DNA of 64,000 nucleotides from Kutzneria chonburiensis (GCF_028622115.1 NZ_CP097263.1:7440001-7504000); one strand, 5' to 3'; shown: positions 1 through 8,396, counted from the first letter of the stretch. Translations and numbers: made by a program. The notes: a model not told the origin generated them from the sequence alone.

Positions 1-27
1 CCGCGACCTGATCAGAGGTGAGCACTG

Positions 28-1308
28 ATGGCACAGGCCGCCGAGGTCAACGGGCCGGGACCGTTCGACGACGAACCGAGCGCGCTCACCGAACCCGCCG
101 TTCGGGTGCGTGGCGGCTGGACCACGCTGCTGTTCCTGGCCAACCTCGGCCTGTGGCTGGGCATCTACGCGCCGATCCAGGTGCTGCTGCCCGAGCAGGC
201 CCAACTGCTGGCCAGCACCGACAAGGAGACCGTGTTCAGCGTGGTCACCGGCATCGGCGCGGTGGTCGCGCTGATCGCCAACCCGGTGATCGGCGCCTTC
301 TCCGACCGGACCTGCTCGAGGTGGGGCCGTCGACACCCGTGGACGCTGGCCGGCTCCGCGCTCGGCGCGCTGGGCCTGGTCGTGCTGGCGGTCGCGCCGA
401 ACGTCGTGATCATGGTGATCGGCTGGTCGCTGGTCCAGGCCGGGTTGAACGGCATGCTGGCCAGCCTGACCTCGGCGCTGCCCGACCGGGTGCCGGTGGA
501 GCAGCGGGCCGAGGTCGGCGGCTTCATCGGCATCAGCCAGATGCTCGGCACGGTGGCCGGCGCCGCCCTGGTGTCGGTGGTGATCACCAGCCTGGCCGGC
601 GGCTACGTGGCCTGTGCGGTGCTGGTCGTGCTTGGCGCGCTGGCCTTCGTCCGGTTCACGCCGGACGCCGTGCTGCCGCGCCGGTTCCGTCCGGACGGCG
701 GCCTGCGGCAGCTGGTCGGCGCGCTGTGGATCTCCCCGGTCAAGCACCCCGACTTCGGCTGGGGCTGGGGCACCCACTTCATGGTCAACCTGGGCAACGC
801 GCTCGGCACGCTCTACCTGCTGTACTTCCTGGCCGACGCGGTGCACTACCAGGGCGATCCGGTGGACGGGCTGCTGATCCTGATGGTGCTGTACGGCATC
901 GCGCTGACCATCGGCGCGCTGGTCGCGGGCCGGATGTCCGACAAGTCCGGCCGGCGCAAGCCGTACGTCGTGGCCGCGGCCGTGGTGATGGCTGCCTCGG
1001 CGATCATCCTGGCCGTCTCGCCGACCTGGACCGCGTCGCTGATCGCCGCCCCGCTGCTGGGCGTGGGTTTCGGCGTCTACTGGGCGGTCGCTCTGGCCGT
1101 GCTGACCCAGGTGCTGCCGGCCGCCTCGAACCGGGCCAAGGACCTCGGCGTGATCAACGTCGCGAACTCGTTGCCGCAGGTCATCGCGCCCGTGGTGGCC
1201 GGGCTGGCCCTCCAGCTGGCCGGCGGCTACGCCGCGCTCTTCGTGCTCTCCGCGATCGCGACGACGGCCGGCGGATTCATGGTCACGAGGATCAGGGCCG
1301 TTCGCTGA
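28..1308 (+). CDS. MFS transporter (GPH/SLC45-like sugar carrier)
   Basis: A 426-residue membrane carrier with about 12 hydrophobic segments. Two cytoplasmic loop motifs of the major facilitator superfamily are visible: SDRTCSRWGRRHPW between helices 2 and 3, and the matching AGRMSDKSGRRKPY in the second half. The SRWGRR-P form is typical of sugar carriers of the GPH/SLC45 type, so a sugar or glycoside is the likely substrate, but nothing in the sequence fixes it. The ATG at 28 follows GAGGTGAG. A reading frame entering from the left edge ends at TGA 26-28, overlapping this ATG, so the gene is probably the distal member of an operon. Confidence 0.85.
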   Translation: MAQAAEVNGPGPFDDEPSALTEPAVRVRGGWTTLLFLANLGLWLGIYAPIQVLLPEQAQLLASTDKETVFSVVTGIGAVVALIANPVIGAFSDRTCSRWGRRHPWTLAGSALGALGLVVLAVAPNVVIMVIGWSLVQAGLNGMLASLTSALPDRVPVEQRAEVGGFIGISQMLGTVAGAALVSVVITSLAGGYVACAVLVVLGALAFVRFTPDAVLPRRFRPDGGLRQLVGALWISPVKHPDFGWGWGTHFMVNLGNALGTLYLLYFLADAVHYQGDPVDGLLILMVLYGIALTIGALVAGRMSDKSGRRKPYVVAAAVVMAASAIILAVSPTWTASLIAAPLLGVGFGVYWAVALAVLTQVLPAASNRAKDLGVINVANSLPQVIAPVVAGLALQLAGGYAALFVLSAIATTAGGFMVTRIRAVR

Positions 1309-1314
1309 ACGACC

Positions 1315-1444
1315 GCTCGGCCCCGCCCCTGCTTCGCACGGTTGCTGGATTTTCGCCCGCCGCCACCCGACGGGCCACGCACTCAAGCCGATGCGGCGGG
1401 GGAAAATTCAGCAAGGGCGAGGCAGGGGTCACGAGGGGCCGAGC
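1315..1444. repeat. About 130-nt imperfect inverted repeat
   Basis: The outer arms GCTCGGCCCC (1315-1324) and GGGGCCGAGC (1435-1444) are perfect complements. Inward, the left arm (to about 1363) and right arm (from about 1393) stay complementary with few mismatches, for example TTGCTGGATTTTC against GAAAATTCAGCAA, leaving a loop of roughly 30 nt. It starts 7 nt after the MFS stop codon. It could be a very long terminator-like hairpin or a palindromic non-autonomous repeat element. I see no coding capacity in it. Confidence 0.7.
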
Positions 1445-1477
1445 CGCGACGCCGAAGGCGGCGCCATGAAACTGAGA

Positions 1478-1522
1478 CCGGTTGAGGGTGCCTGTCCGGG
1501 GAAAACAGGCACCCCCAACCGG
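1478..1522. terminator. Hairpin, probable terminator
   Basis: The stem has left arm CCGGTTGAGGGTGCCTGT (1478-1495) and right arm ACAGGCACCCCCAACCGG (1505-1522), which pair with one A-C mismatch around a 9-nt loop. No U-tract follows on either strand. It lies between the plus-strand MFS gene and the minus-strand pair ending at 1736, so it may terminate transcription from either side. Confidence 0.5.
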
Positions 1523-1735
1523 GGTTGGTGGCCGCGGACCGTCACCGGTTCGGGGTAGGCGCCCAGTGGACGTCAACTCGGCGCCATCTCAGCGCCGGCC
1601 CGCGGAAATCTGTGGAGTTATCTGGCCAGCGACCCGGTACGTCGCGGTCGGGGGTTCGGACGTCCCCGGGTCGCCGGCCGGTGGCGGAGGATCAGCGTTC
1701 CCGGGTCGGGGTGTCCGGGATGCCGACGCCGCCAG

Positions 1736-2104
1736 CTAGTGGGCCACCGCAACCGTGCTGCGGTGACGGGATCCGCGCGGCGCCGGAGCCGGCTGCTGCG
1801 CGGTGAGCATGTGTCGAGCGGGTCGCGGCGCGAGACCACCGGCGACCAGGTGTTCGTAGGCGGCGCGCCACACCGAGCACGGCGACTTCTGCTGCCGCCA
1901 GCGGGTGGAGCACTCGGGGCAGTTGCCCTTCTCGTCGGGCTCGTGCGCGGCCAGCAGGGCTCGCCAGCCGTCGGTCAGCCGAGGCAGCTCGGAGCGGGCA
2001 ACGGAGAGCAGGGACGGCGCGTCCGCCCGGTCGGCCAGCTCGGACAGCATGTCCAAGCGTTCCCACACGGCATTGCGGAGCACCTGGCCGAGTATCTCGT
2101 CCAC
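1736..2104 (-). CDS. Hypothetical protein with a Cys cluster
   Basis: A 122-residue protein I do not recognise. The N-terminal half is helical and acidic (MDEILGQVL, DMLSELADRAD). The middle has CPECSTRW followed by a further Cys in KSPCSVW, a spacing that could bind zinc. The C-terminal tail is rich in Ala, Pro, Arg and His and looks disordered. It lies 13 nt downstream of the minus-strand gene at 2118-2375, so the two are probably one operon, divergent from the XRE-TPR regulator at 2591. Confidence 0.65.
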   Translation of the reverse strand: MDEILGQVLRNAVWERLDMLSELADRADAPSLLSVARSELPRLTDGWRALLAAHEPDEKGNCPECSTRWRQQKSPCSVWRAAYEHLVAGGLAPRPARHMLTAQQPAPAPRGSRHRSTVAVAH

Positions 2105-2117
2105 CTGAACGTCACCG

Positions 2118-2375
2118 TCACCTTTCCGCCTGGTCGGCGGCCTCGCGCAGTACCGTCCGCAGCTGGCCGAGCTGGCCGGCGGACAACACCGCGGTCTCCC
2201 CAGGAGGGCCCATCAGGACCACCCTGCCGTTGTCCACGACCACGGTGAGGTGCCGTTCCCGGTTGACCACATCGCGGCAGTGGATCTGCCATGCGCGCCG
2301 CTCGTCGGGGCAGCCCGCGGTCTGGTCGGCGACCACGTCCTGGGTGAACCCCTGGACTCGTCCGATCAGTTCCAC
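2118..2375 (-). CDS. Hypothetical 85-residue protein
   Basis: A small protein with no family I can name. It looks beta-rich in the middle (HLTVVVDNGRVVLMGPPGET) and ends in a helix (LSAGQLGQLRTVLREAADQ). The GTG start at 2375 is supported by GGAGGG nine bases upstream. It is the first gene of a two-gene minus-strand unit with 1736-2104. Its promoter must lie in the 215-nt region shared with the XRE-TPR gene, so it may be a target or partner of that regulator (inference from position only). Confidence 0.65.
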   Translation of the reverse strand: MELIGRVQGFTQDVVADQTAGCPDERRAWQIHCRDVVNRERHLTVVVDNGRVVLMGPPGETAVLSAGQLGQLRTVLREAADQAER

Positions 2376-2452
2376 TTGCTGTGTCCCTCCGTGTGCAGCC
2401 GCTTACGGAAAACTAGATTGCGACGACATCAAACGTTGTGGGGCGTCACAGC

Positions 2453-2522
2453 GCTGATCGGTGGGAGTTGCACGATGAGCGGTCGGCCGGGTTCGGTGCG
2501 ACCGATCAGGTTCGCCGATCAG
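2453..2522. promoter_or_regulatory. Three copies of CCGATCAG in a divergent intergenic region
   Basis: The 8-mer CCGATCAG occurs at 2502-2509 and 2515-2522, 13 bp apart, and in inverted orientation (CTGATCGG) at 2454-2461. All three lie between the divergent starts at 2375 and 2591. They are candidate operators for the XRE regulator; no experimental motif is known to me. Confidence 0.35.
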
Positions 2523-2590
2523 CACTTCTCGACCGGGCCGAGCAGCCCTTACTCTTCGGATGACGCCCAACGGACCGTGAGGGGGCGCAA

Positions 2591-3967
2591 TTGAACACCA
2601 TCGGTTCCCAGAGCTCGCCCGTTACGCCGGACAACTGGGAGCGCCAGGAGATGCGCGACGCGCTGGCCGGCCGGGACGTGAGTTCCGTCTACCGGCAGCT
2701 GCGCCGCGTCGGCGTGTCCCAGCGGCAGATCGCGGCGCTGACCGGCCAGTCGCAGTCCGAGGTCTCGGAGATCCTCAAGGGTCGCCAGGTCATGGCCTAC
2801 GACGTGCTGGCGCGTATCGCGGACGGGCTCGGGGTCCCGCGCGGCTACATGGGCCTTGCCTATGACGAGACGACCGCCCTCAAGGTGGCCGGCTCCGTCG
2901 ACGAGGCCGAGCAGCGTGAGGACGAGGAGGTCAAGCGGCGCCGCTTCCTGCAGCACGCGGCCTCCGTGACGATGGGCGCCCAGGTGCTGGGCCCGGACAG
3001 CGGCGCATGGGTGCCGACCGCGGCCCAGACGCCGACCCCGAACCGGATCGGCACCACGGACGTGCGGCAGATCGAGGCCGCGACCAGGGCGTTGCGCTCG
3101 CTGGACTACCAGTACGGCGGCGGGTTCTGCCGGGACGCGGTGGTCGCCCAGCTGTCGTGGACCCGCCAGCTGCTCGAGGTCGAGGCGGCCGAGCCGGTGA
3201 AGCTGCGGCTGTTCAAGGCCGTCGCCGACATGCACAGCCTGGCCGGCTGGACCTCGTTCGACACCGGCCTGCTGGACTCGGCCCGTACCCACTTCGCCAA
3301 GGCCCTCGAGCTGGCCAAGATGGGCAACGACAACGGCCTCGTCGCCAACATCCTGTACCGGATGGGCCGCGTCTACCTGCACAACGACGCCGCCGGCGAG
3401 GCGCTGAAGATGTTCCAGCTGGGCCAGATCGCCGCCCAGGAGTCGGGCTCCGCGCTCACGGTCGCGGTGCTGTGCGCCAACGAGGCCTGGGCCTACGGCA
3501 TGCTCGACCGGCCCGACCAGGTGCAGCGCATGATCAGCCGCACCCGGGACGAGTTCGAGCGGGCGCAGAGCGAGGAAGCCCCGAGCTGGGTCAAGTTCTT
3601 CGACGTCAACGACCTGCACGGGATGATCGGCTCGGCCCTTTCGGCGCTGAGCAAGTTCGACGACAACCGCGTCAAGTACGCGCCGCTCGCGGTGAACGAG
3701 CTGATCAAGTGCACCGAGGGCTACGAGAGCAACATGCAACGAACCCACGTCTTCGGGCTCTCCATGTTGGCGGAGAACCATATGCGCGTCGGAGACGTAG
3801 ACCAGGGCGTGAAGATCGGCAACCACGCCATGCGCCTCGGCGAGTCGATCAAGAGCAAGCGGATCTCGGACCGGTTGATGCCGCTGCAGTTGGAGGCCGG
3901 CCGGCGCAAGAACAACTCGGCGGCGCTCGACCTCGCCGAGCGGATCAAGGTGTATCGGACGGTATGA
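2591..3967 (+). CDS. XRE-family HTH regulator with TPR-like domain
   Basis: A 458-residue cytoplasmic regulator. Residues about 28-90 form an XRE helix-turn-helix (SQRQIAALTGQSQSEVSEIL, then a helix ending in GLGVPRGYMGLAY). A linker contains the basic stretch KRRRF, and the remaining 300 residues are helical repeats of TPR type (FDTGLLDSARTHFAKALELA and neighbours). Such proteins in Streptomyces and relatives are often pleiotropic or developmental regulators that bind a peptide or protein through the TPR part. The TTG start is supported by GAGGGGGCG just upstream. A phosphotransferase gene follows after 4 nt. Confidence 0.85.
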   Translation: MNTIGSQSSPVTPDNWERQEMRDALAGRDVSSVYRQLRRVGVSQRQIAALTGQSQSEVSEILKGRQVMAYDVLARIADGLGVPRGYMGLAYDETTALKVAGSVDEAEQREDEEVKRRRFLQHAASVTMGAQVLGPDSGAWVPTAAQTPTPNRIGTTDVRQIEAATRALRSLDYQYGGGFCRDAVVAQLSWTRQLLEVEAAEPVKLRLFKAVADMHSLAGWTSFDTGLLDSARTHFAKALELAKMGNDNGLVANILYRMGRVYLHNDAAGEALKMFQLGQIAAQESGSALTVAVLCANEAWAYGMLDRPDQVQRMISRTRDEFERAQSEEAPSWVKFFDVNDLHGMIGSALSALSKFDDNRVKYAPLAVNELIKCTEGYESNMQRTHVFGLSMLAENHMRVGDVDQGVKIGNHAMRLGESIKSKRISDRLMPLQLEAGRRKNNSAALDLAERIKVYRTV

Positions 3968-3971
3968 CCAA

Positions 3972-4877
3972 GTGACTGCTTCGTTGTCGGACGGACGCTC
4001 CACCAGGGATCGGCTACGGGCCGTCCTCGGTCAGGCGTGCGCGGAGGTCGGGCTGGACGCGACCGGTGCTGAGCTCATCCGGTTCGTGAACAACGCTGTC
4101 TTCCGGCTGGCCCGCCACCCGGTCGTGGTGCGGATCGTGCTGACCCCGGGGCTGCGGCACCGGGCCGACAACGTGGTGAACGCCGCCCAGCTGCTGGCCG
4201 ACTACGGCGTGCCGGCGGTCGAGCTGCTGCCCGACGTCCAGCAGCCGCTGCACATCGGCGAGCACTCGCTGACGTTCTGGCAGGAAGTGCCGGACACCGG
4301 CGACGAGCCGACCGCGGTCGAGCTGGCCAACCTGCTGCGGCAGATGCACGAGATCCCGGTCGAGGACGCCAGCCTGCCCGAGTGGAACCCGATCGACGAC
4401 CTGCGCCGGCGGATCGGCGACGCCGAGGGCTGGGACTCCGACGACGTGGAGTTCCTGCTGCGCCGGTGCGACGACGTGGAGACCCGGCTGGCCGAGGTCC
4501 GCTACGAGCTGCCGCCCGGTGTCGTGCACGGCGACGCCCACCTGGGCAACCTGATCACCACCCCCGGCGGCACGGTGCTGTGCGACTTCGACACCACCTG
4601 CGTCGGCCCGCGCGAGTGGGACCTGGTGCCGATCGCCGTCGGCCAGCTCCGGTTTCACCACACCGTGAACAAGCACGAGATCCTGGCCGACGCCTACGGC
4701 TTCGACGTCACTCGGTGGGATGGATTCCCGGTGTTGCGCGAGGTCCGTGAGCTCAAACTCACCGCCGCCGTGCTGCCGATCGCCCGCAGCAACCCGAACA
4801 TCCGTTCCGAGCTGCGCCGCCGACTTCGTTCGGTTCGTGTCGGCGACACCTTCACCAGGTGGGTCCCTTACCGGTAG
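3972..4877 (+). CDS. APH-family phosphotransferase
   Basis: A 301-residue kinase-like enzyme of the aminoglycoside phosphotransferase/choline kinase fold. The catalytic loop HGDAHLGN sits at residues 186-193 and the metal-binding CDFD at 204-207, so the active-site residues are intact. The N-terminal lobe is shorter than in proven resistance enzymes and the substrate is unknown. The GTG start lies 4 nt after the XRE-TPR stop, so the two are almost certainly cotranscribed. This regulator-plus-kinase pairing suggests a small-molecule or regulatory phosphorylation role rather than antibiotic resistance (inference). Confidence 0.8.
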   Translation: MTASLSDGRSTRDRLRAVLGQACAEVGLDATGAELIRFVNNAVFRLARHPVVVRIVLTPGLRHRADNVVNAAQLLADYGVPAVELLPDVQQPLHIGEHSLTFWQEVPDTGDEPTAVELANLLRQMHEIPVEDASLPEWNPIDDLRRRIGDAEGWDSDDVEFLLRRCDDVETRLAEVRYELPPGVVHGDAHLGNLITTPGGTVLCDFDTTCVGPREWDLVPIAVGQLRFHHTVNKHEILADAYGFDVTRWDGFPVLREVRELKLTAAVLPIARSNPNIRSELRRRLRSVRVGDTFTRWVPYR

Positions 4878-4960
4878 CGTCACATCCCGGTAACGCGGTG
4901 CCCGACCGGTACGACGTCACAGGCATCGTGTCGTTGACGCTGGTGAGGTGAGCTGCAGCG

Positions 4961-5272
4961 GTGAAGGGCCTGACGGGGACGCGGATGTTCGCGTGGACAG
5001 GGTGGCGCACCCGGCGCGCCCTGCGCACGGCGCAGCTGCTCGACGAGGTCGTCGACAGCCAGCTGCCGCTGCTGACCGCGCTGCCGGAGGACCGTCGACG
5101 GCGTTCCGCCGACTATCTCGCCGAACTCGTGATGCTGTCGCAGGCCTACCGGCACTACGCGTCCGGCTGGATCGACCGCCGCGAGCTCGACCGCCGTGGC
5201 CACGGGGTGCTCGACCGGCTCGGCGAGCTGCGGGCCCAGCCGTCCGCCGCCCAGGTCACCGACCGCGACTGA
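4961..5272 (+). CDS. Hypothetical 103-residue helical protein
   Basis: The protein is Arg-rich and mostly helical with no membrane segment; I do not recognise it. A Trp/Arg-rich N-terminus (FAWTGWRTRR) is followed by acidic and basic helices (EDRRRRSADYLAELVMLSQ, WIDRRELDRRGHGVLDRL). The GTG start follows GAGGTGAG at moderate distance. Its last 17 nt overlap the convergent kinase gene ending at 5256. Confidence 0.6.
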   Translation: MKGLTGTRMFAWTGWRTRRALRTAQLLDEVVDSQLPLLTALPEDRRRRSADYLAELVMLSQAYRHYASGWIDRRELDRRGHGVLDRLGELRAQPSAAQVTDRD

Positions 5273-6101
5273 GCTCCGCGCGGGCGCTGTCGATCAGATC
5301 GGCGCGACCCGTCTCCAGGCCGTAGAGGCCGCTGATCACCGGTTCGAGTGACGCGCGGTGGGCGATGTGCTCCCGCATGCCCGGCCAGACGTGACCGCCG
5401 TGCCGTTCGTAGTCGGCCAGCAGCCGTTCGAAGACTGCCGGCGCGAGATACGTGTAGGGGTCGACGAAGTCCATCGACGGGTCGCTGATCGTGGCGTCGG
5501 CCCAGTCGATCAGGCCCACCAGCCGGCCGCCGTCGACCAGCAGGTGCTGCGGGTGCAGGTCGCCGCGGGCCAGCACCATGGCCCGTGGCCAGCGGTCGGT
5601 GTCGGCCAGCCAGTCCTGCCAGCGGCGCCACCGGTCGTCGGCGATGACGTACTCGGCCCTGGCCTCCGCCAGCCGGTCGGCGATCCACTGCCGCTGCCTG
5701 TCCGGGTCGAAAACCGGCACGCCCAGCGCCGCCGGGACGTACGTGGGCAGGCTGTGCAGCAGCGCGACGCAGCGGCCGAGCGTGTCGTCGGTCGGCGACC
5801 AGTGGCCGTCGGCCTGCACGCCGGGCAGTCGGGGATAGGCGATCAGCGTGTGGGTGCTGATGCGCCAGTCCGGGATCGCGATCGGCAGCAGTGGGCGGAC
5901 GTGGTCGAGCAGCCGGCCTTCGGCCGGCAGGTAGGGGCCGTCGGTGTGGCGGGGCGAGCGGAGGATCCACCGCGTGCCGTCGGTCGCGGTCGCGTGCAGG
6001 ACGAGAAAGTCCCAGCCGGACTGGTCGACTTCGTACCGATCTTGCAGGTCGAGGCCGTTTTCCTTGGCCTCGCGGAGCATTGCGTCGACGGTTGCTGGCA
6101 C
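5256..6101 (-). CDS. Macrolide 2'-phosphotransferase-like kinase
   Basis: A 281-residue antibiotic-kinase-fold protein that resembles the Mph family, which inactivates macrolides by phosphorylating the desosamine 2'-OH with GTP or ATP. Features matching that family are SGWDFLVLHA and WILRSPRH in the N-lobe, the catalytic loop RGDLHPQHLLVD with Asp181, and IDWAD with Asp199. The usual HGD histidine is Arg here (R179). The gene is divergent from an alpha/beta hydrolase with a palindrome-bearing 80-nt gap between them. It could be intrinsic or self-resistance, or a kinase for another substrate. Confidence 0.75.
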   Translation of the reverse strand: MPATVDAMLREAKENGLDLQDRYEVDQSGWDFLVLHATATDGTRWILRSPRHTDGPYLPAEGRLLDHVRPLLPIAIPDWRISTHTLIAYPRLPGVQADGHWSPTDDTLGRCVALLHSLPTYVPAALGVPVFDPDRQRQWIADRLAEARAEYVIADDRWRRWQDWLADTDRWPRAMVLARGDLHPQHLLVDGGRLVGLIDWADATISDPSMDFVDPYTYLAPAVFERLLADYERHGGHVWPGMREHIAHRASLEPVISGLYGLETGRADLIDSARAELSRGR

Positions 6102-6110
6102 TTCGCCACG

Positions 6111-6160
6111 CTATCGGGGTCTGGCAATCCAGTTACCGATAGGTATTCTTACTGTCAGTA
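6111..6160. promoter_or_regulatory. Candidate operators between divergent genes
   Basis: The 80-nt gap between the Mph-like gene and the hydrolase holds CTATCGG (6111-6117) and its complement CCGATAG (6136-6142), plus a perfect 11-nt palindrome TACTGTCAGTA (6150-6160) just upstream of the hydrolase ribosome-binding site. These are candidate binding sites for a repressor controlling both genes. No regulator gene is adjacent. Confidence 0.35.
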
Positions 6161-6181
6161 GGTTATGGGGAGGTGGGTCTT

Positions 6182-6964
6182 GTGAGCCTGGCTTATGACC
6201 GCGTCGGATCGGGCGCGCCGCTGGTCCTGCTGCACGGTGTCACTCATCGCCGGCAGGCGTGGACCCCGGTGGTCGACCTGCTCACCCCGCACCGCGAGGT
6301 GATCCTGATCGACCTGCCCGGGCACGGTGAGTCCGGTCCGCTCGACCATGACGGCCGGACCGCCCTGGCCCAGACCCTCGACGTGCTGATCGAGCTGTTC
6401 GACCAGCTCGGCGTCGAGCGGCCGCATGTCGCCGGCAACTCCCTCGGCGGGCGCCTGGCGCTGGAGTTGGCCGCGCTGAACGCCGTCCGCTCCGTCACCG
6501 CGTTGTCGCCGGCCGGTTTCTGGCGGGCCAACTGGGACTTCGCCTACACGCGGGCCGTGTTCGGCACCATGCGCGGCATCGGCCGTGCCCTCGAACCCGC
6601 CGTGCCTCGGCTCGTTCACCACACCGCCGGTCGCGGCCTGATGTACGCCGCCGTCGTTGCCCGGCCCAGCAAGCTCGACCCCACCGCCGCGCTGGCCGAT
6701 TACGAGGCATTCAAGATCGCTTGGCCTTCGTACAAGCTCATCGTGCGGGAGGGGACGCCGTTCGCCGAGCAGATCCCCGACGACATCCCGATCACCGTCG
6801 CGTGGGGCACCAAGGACGCCATGCTGCCGCCCTACCAGGCCAAACGAGCCAAGCGCGCGTTGCCCAACGCCCGGCACCTCGCCCTGCCCGGCTGTGGACA
6901 TGTGCCGATGAGCGACGATCCCGCCCAGGTCGCCGCCGTGCTGCTGCAGGGCAGCGCCGCCTGA
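6182..6964 (+). CDS. Alpha/beta hydrolase
   Basis: A 260-residue alpha/beta-hydrolase. Visible parts are the oxyanion-hole LLHGVTHRRQAW, DLPGHGESG after strand 4, the nucleophile elbow GNSLGG, an acid region near AWGTKDAM, and the catalytic His in GCGHVPMSDDP. The substrate is unknown. An in-frame GTG exists at 6173, but the GTG at 6182 is preferred because GGGGAGG ends 8 nt upstream of it. The gene is divergent from the Mph-like kinase, so the two may be coordinately regulated. Confidence 0.8.
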   Translation: MSLAYDRVGSGAPLVLLHGVTHRRQAWTPVVDLLTPHREVILIDLPGHGESGPLDHDGRTALAQTLDVLIELFDQLGVERPHVAGNSLGGRLALELAALNAVRSVTALSPAGFWRANWDFAYTRAVFGTMRGIGRALEPAVPRLVHHTAGRGLMYAAVVARPSKLDPTAALADYEAFKIAWPSYKLIVREGTPFAEQIPDDIPITVAWGTKDAMLPPYQAKRAKRALPNARHLALPGCGHVPMSDDPAQVAAVLLQGSAA

Positions 6965-7053
6965 CCACATTCGACGCGTTCGACGCGCCAGCCCCGTTTT
7001 TCCGGGATGCCCGGCGCGTCGGGCGGCTTATCATCCGTCGCGGGGAGGCTCGC

Positions 7054-7365
7054 ATGGATGCCGACACGATCGCCGAGTTGCTGGAGACCGCCGAGAAGCG
7101 CCGTGCCCGCGCGGCCGAGGACCCGGCCCACCTCGCCGACCTGGCTGACGCCCTGCTGAACCTGGCCGTCGCTTACAACGACCATGGCGAGTTCCCCGAC
7201 GCCATCGCCACTGCCGAGGAAGCCGTCGACATCTGGCGCTCCGCCGACGGCGACCACCGCGGCAGCCTCGCCGTGGGCTTGGCGACGGTGAGCGGTTACT
7301 ACCTCGCCATCGGCCTGGACGAGGAAGCGAACGCCGCCGCGGCGGAGGCCGCCAACCTGAGCTAG
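7054..7365 (+). CDS. Small TPR-like protein
   Basis: A 103-residue all-helical protein with one to two tetratricopeptide-like helix pairs (LADLADALLNLAVAYNDHGEFPDAIATAEEAVDIW is the best match, written here only as its two halves LADALLNLAVAYNDHGEF and PDAIATAEEAVDIW). It is too short for a full TPR domain and probably serves as a protein-binding module. The ATG at 7054 follows GGGGAGG. It ends at 7365, overlapping the convergent copD by 4 nt. Confidence 0.6.
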   Translation: MDADTIAELLETAEKRRARAAEDPAHLADLADALLNLAVAYNDHGEFPDAIATAEEAVDIWRSADGDHRGSLAVGLATVSGYYLAIGLDEEANAAAAEAANLS

Positions 7366-8396
7366 GCGACCGGGGCGCGGGTGAGGACTACGGCGAGGCC
7401 GTAGGCCAGTCCCATGACGGCGATTTCGAACGTGAACCAGCCGGCTAGGGCGGGGAGGCGCTGGTGCTGCTCGACCTGGGGCATGAGGCGGAAGCGGATG
7501 TTGGCGCCGAGCAGGCCGAGGGCGGCGAAGCAGAGCAGCTTGCCGATCACGATCCAGCCGTAGTGGGTGACGAAAAGGCCGGTCCACAAGGTGACGCCGG
7601 GGGTCTCGACGAGGGTGATGACGGCGTTGACGAGACCGGTGATGCCGACCGCGATGAGGCAGACGGTGGCGAGCCTCGAGAACTTGGGTAGGGCACGGGC
7701 CAACAAAGAACGGTTGGCCAGGACGAGGACGCCGAGGGCGAGTAGGCCGCCGGTCCAGCCGGCGGCGCCCATGACGTGCAGCTCCATCGAGACCATGGTC
7801 AGGCCATGGCCGCCCCAAGCGAGCCCGAAGTTGGAAGCGTGGCCGGTGACGGGGATGGGGAGCAAGCCGAAGACGGAGAGCACGATCCGCAGCTCGGCGG
7901 GGACCTTTTCGCCGTGGCGGAGGGCCAACACCGCGAAGAAGAGGTAGACCAGCGCGATGGCGGCGCTGATGACGAGGGCCTGGCCGGCGCCGATGTCGGT
8001 GACGTATTCGACGATGGTGCCGAAGGTGGGGAAAGCGCCGGGACGAAGGTCGGCGGCGGCGAAGACGAGGGACAACAGGGCCGTGACGGCCCACGCGGCG
8101 GAGCTGATGACGGCGGCGCGGCGGGCGAGGTTGAGCACGGGCTCGGTCTGCTTGGGACGGTCGAAGCCGAGCAGCATGGGCAGCACGCTCAGCCCGACCG
8201 TCACCAGTGACGAAACGTCCAGCAGCACCCGGACCACGGGCAACCCGAACCGGACCATCGCGCCGGGCTCGACGACACCGGGGGCCGCGGCCTCGCCGGT
8301 GAGCGACGTCCCGATGAGGGCGCCGGCGACGGCCGCGAGCAGCAGGCCGACGCCGAGCCCGTAGTTGTGCCGAGCGATGGTCCGGGACGTGGTCAC
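7362..8396 (-). CDS. copD: CopD-family copper membrane protein
   Basis: A 344-residue integral membrane protein with about 8-9 transmembrane helices. It matches the CopD/PcoD family, which is thought to move copper across the membrane together with CopC. Family-like His sites lie in helices (GHASNFGLAWGGHG, MELHVMGAAGWTGGLLAL, THYGWIVIGKLLCF). A longer in-frame start exists, but the GTG at 8396 gives a GTGA overlap with copC and removes an Arg-rich non-homologous leader. It is the last gene of the minus-strand copper operon. Confidence 0.85.
   Translation of the reverse strand: MTTSRTIARHNYGLGVGLLLAAVAGALIGTSLTGEAAAPGVVEPGAMVRFGLPVVRVLLDVSSLVTVGLSVLPMLLGFDRPKQTEPVLNLARRAAVISSAAWAVTALLSLVFAAADLRPGAFPTFGTIVEYVTDIGAGQALVISAAIALVYLFFAVLALRHGEKVPAELRIVLSVFGLLPIPVTGHASNFGLAWGGHGLTMVSMELHVMGAAGWTGGLLALGVLVLANRSLLARALPKFSRLATVCLIAVGITGLVNAVITLVETPGVTLWTGLFVTHYGWIVIGKLLCFAALGLLGANIRFRLMPQVEQHQRLPALAGWFTFEIAVMGLAYGLAVVLTRAPVA

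Larger units (their letters stand above)
1309..1735. other. 427-nt gene-free stretch dominated by two hairpins
   Basis: No convincing gene is seen. The left part is a large imperfect inverted repeat (1315-1444), followed by a second strong hairpin (1478-1522). From 1523 to 1735 I see only GC-rich sequence lying 3' of the minus-strand gene that ends at 1736; I could not assign a promoter or RNA gene in it. Confidence 0.6.

Noticed and set aside
18-1469. Long Arg-rich open frame over the MFS gene
   Set aside because: It is an out-of-frame shadow of 28-1308 with Arg/Gly/Ala-rich low-complexity composition and no domain.
2549-4003. 484-codon minus-strand open frame opposite the XRE-TPR gene
   Set aside because: Composition (His, Leu, Arg, Val repeats) is typical of antisense frames in high-GC genes; the plus frame has clear HTH and TPR motifs.
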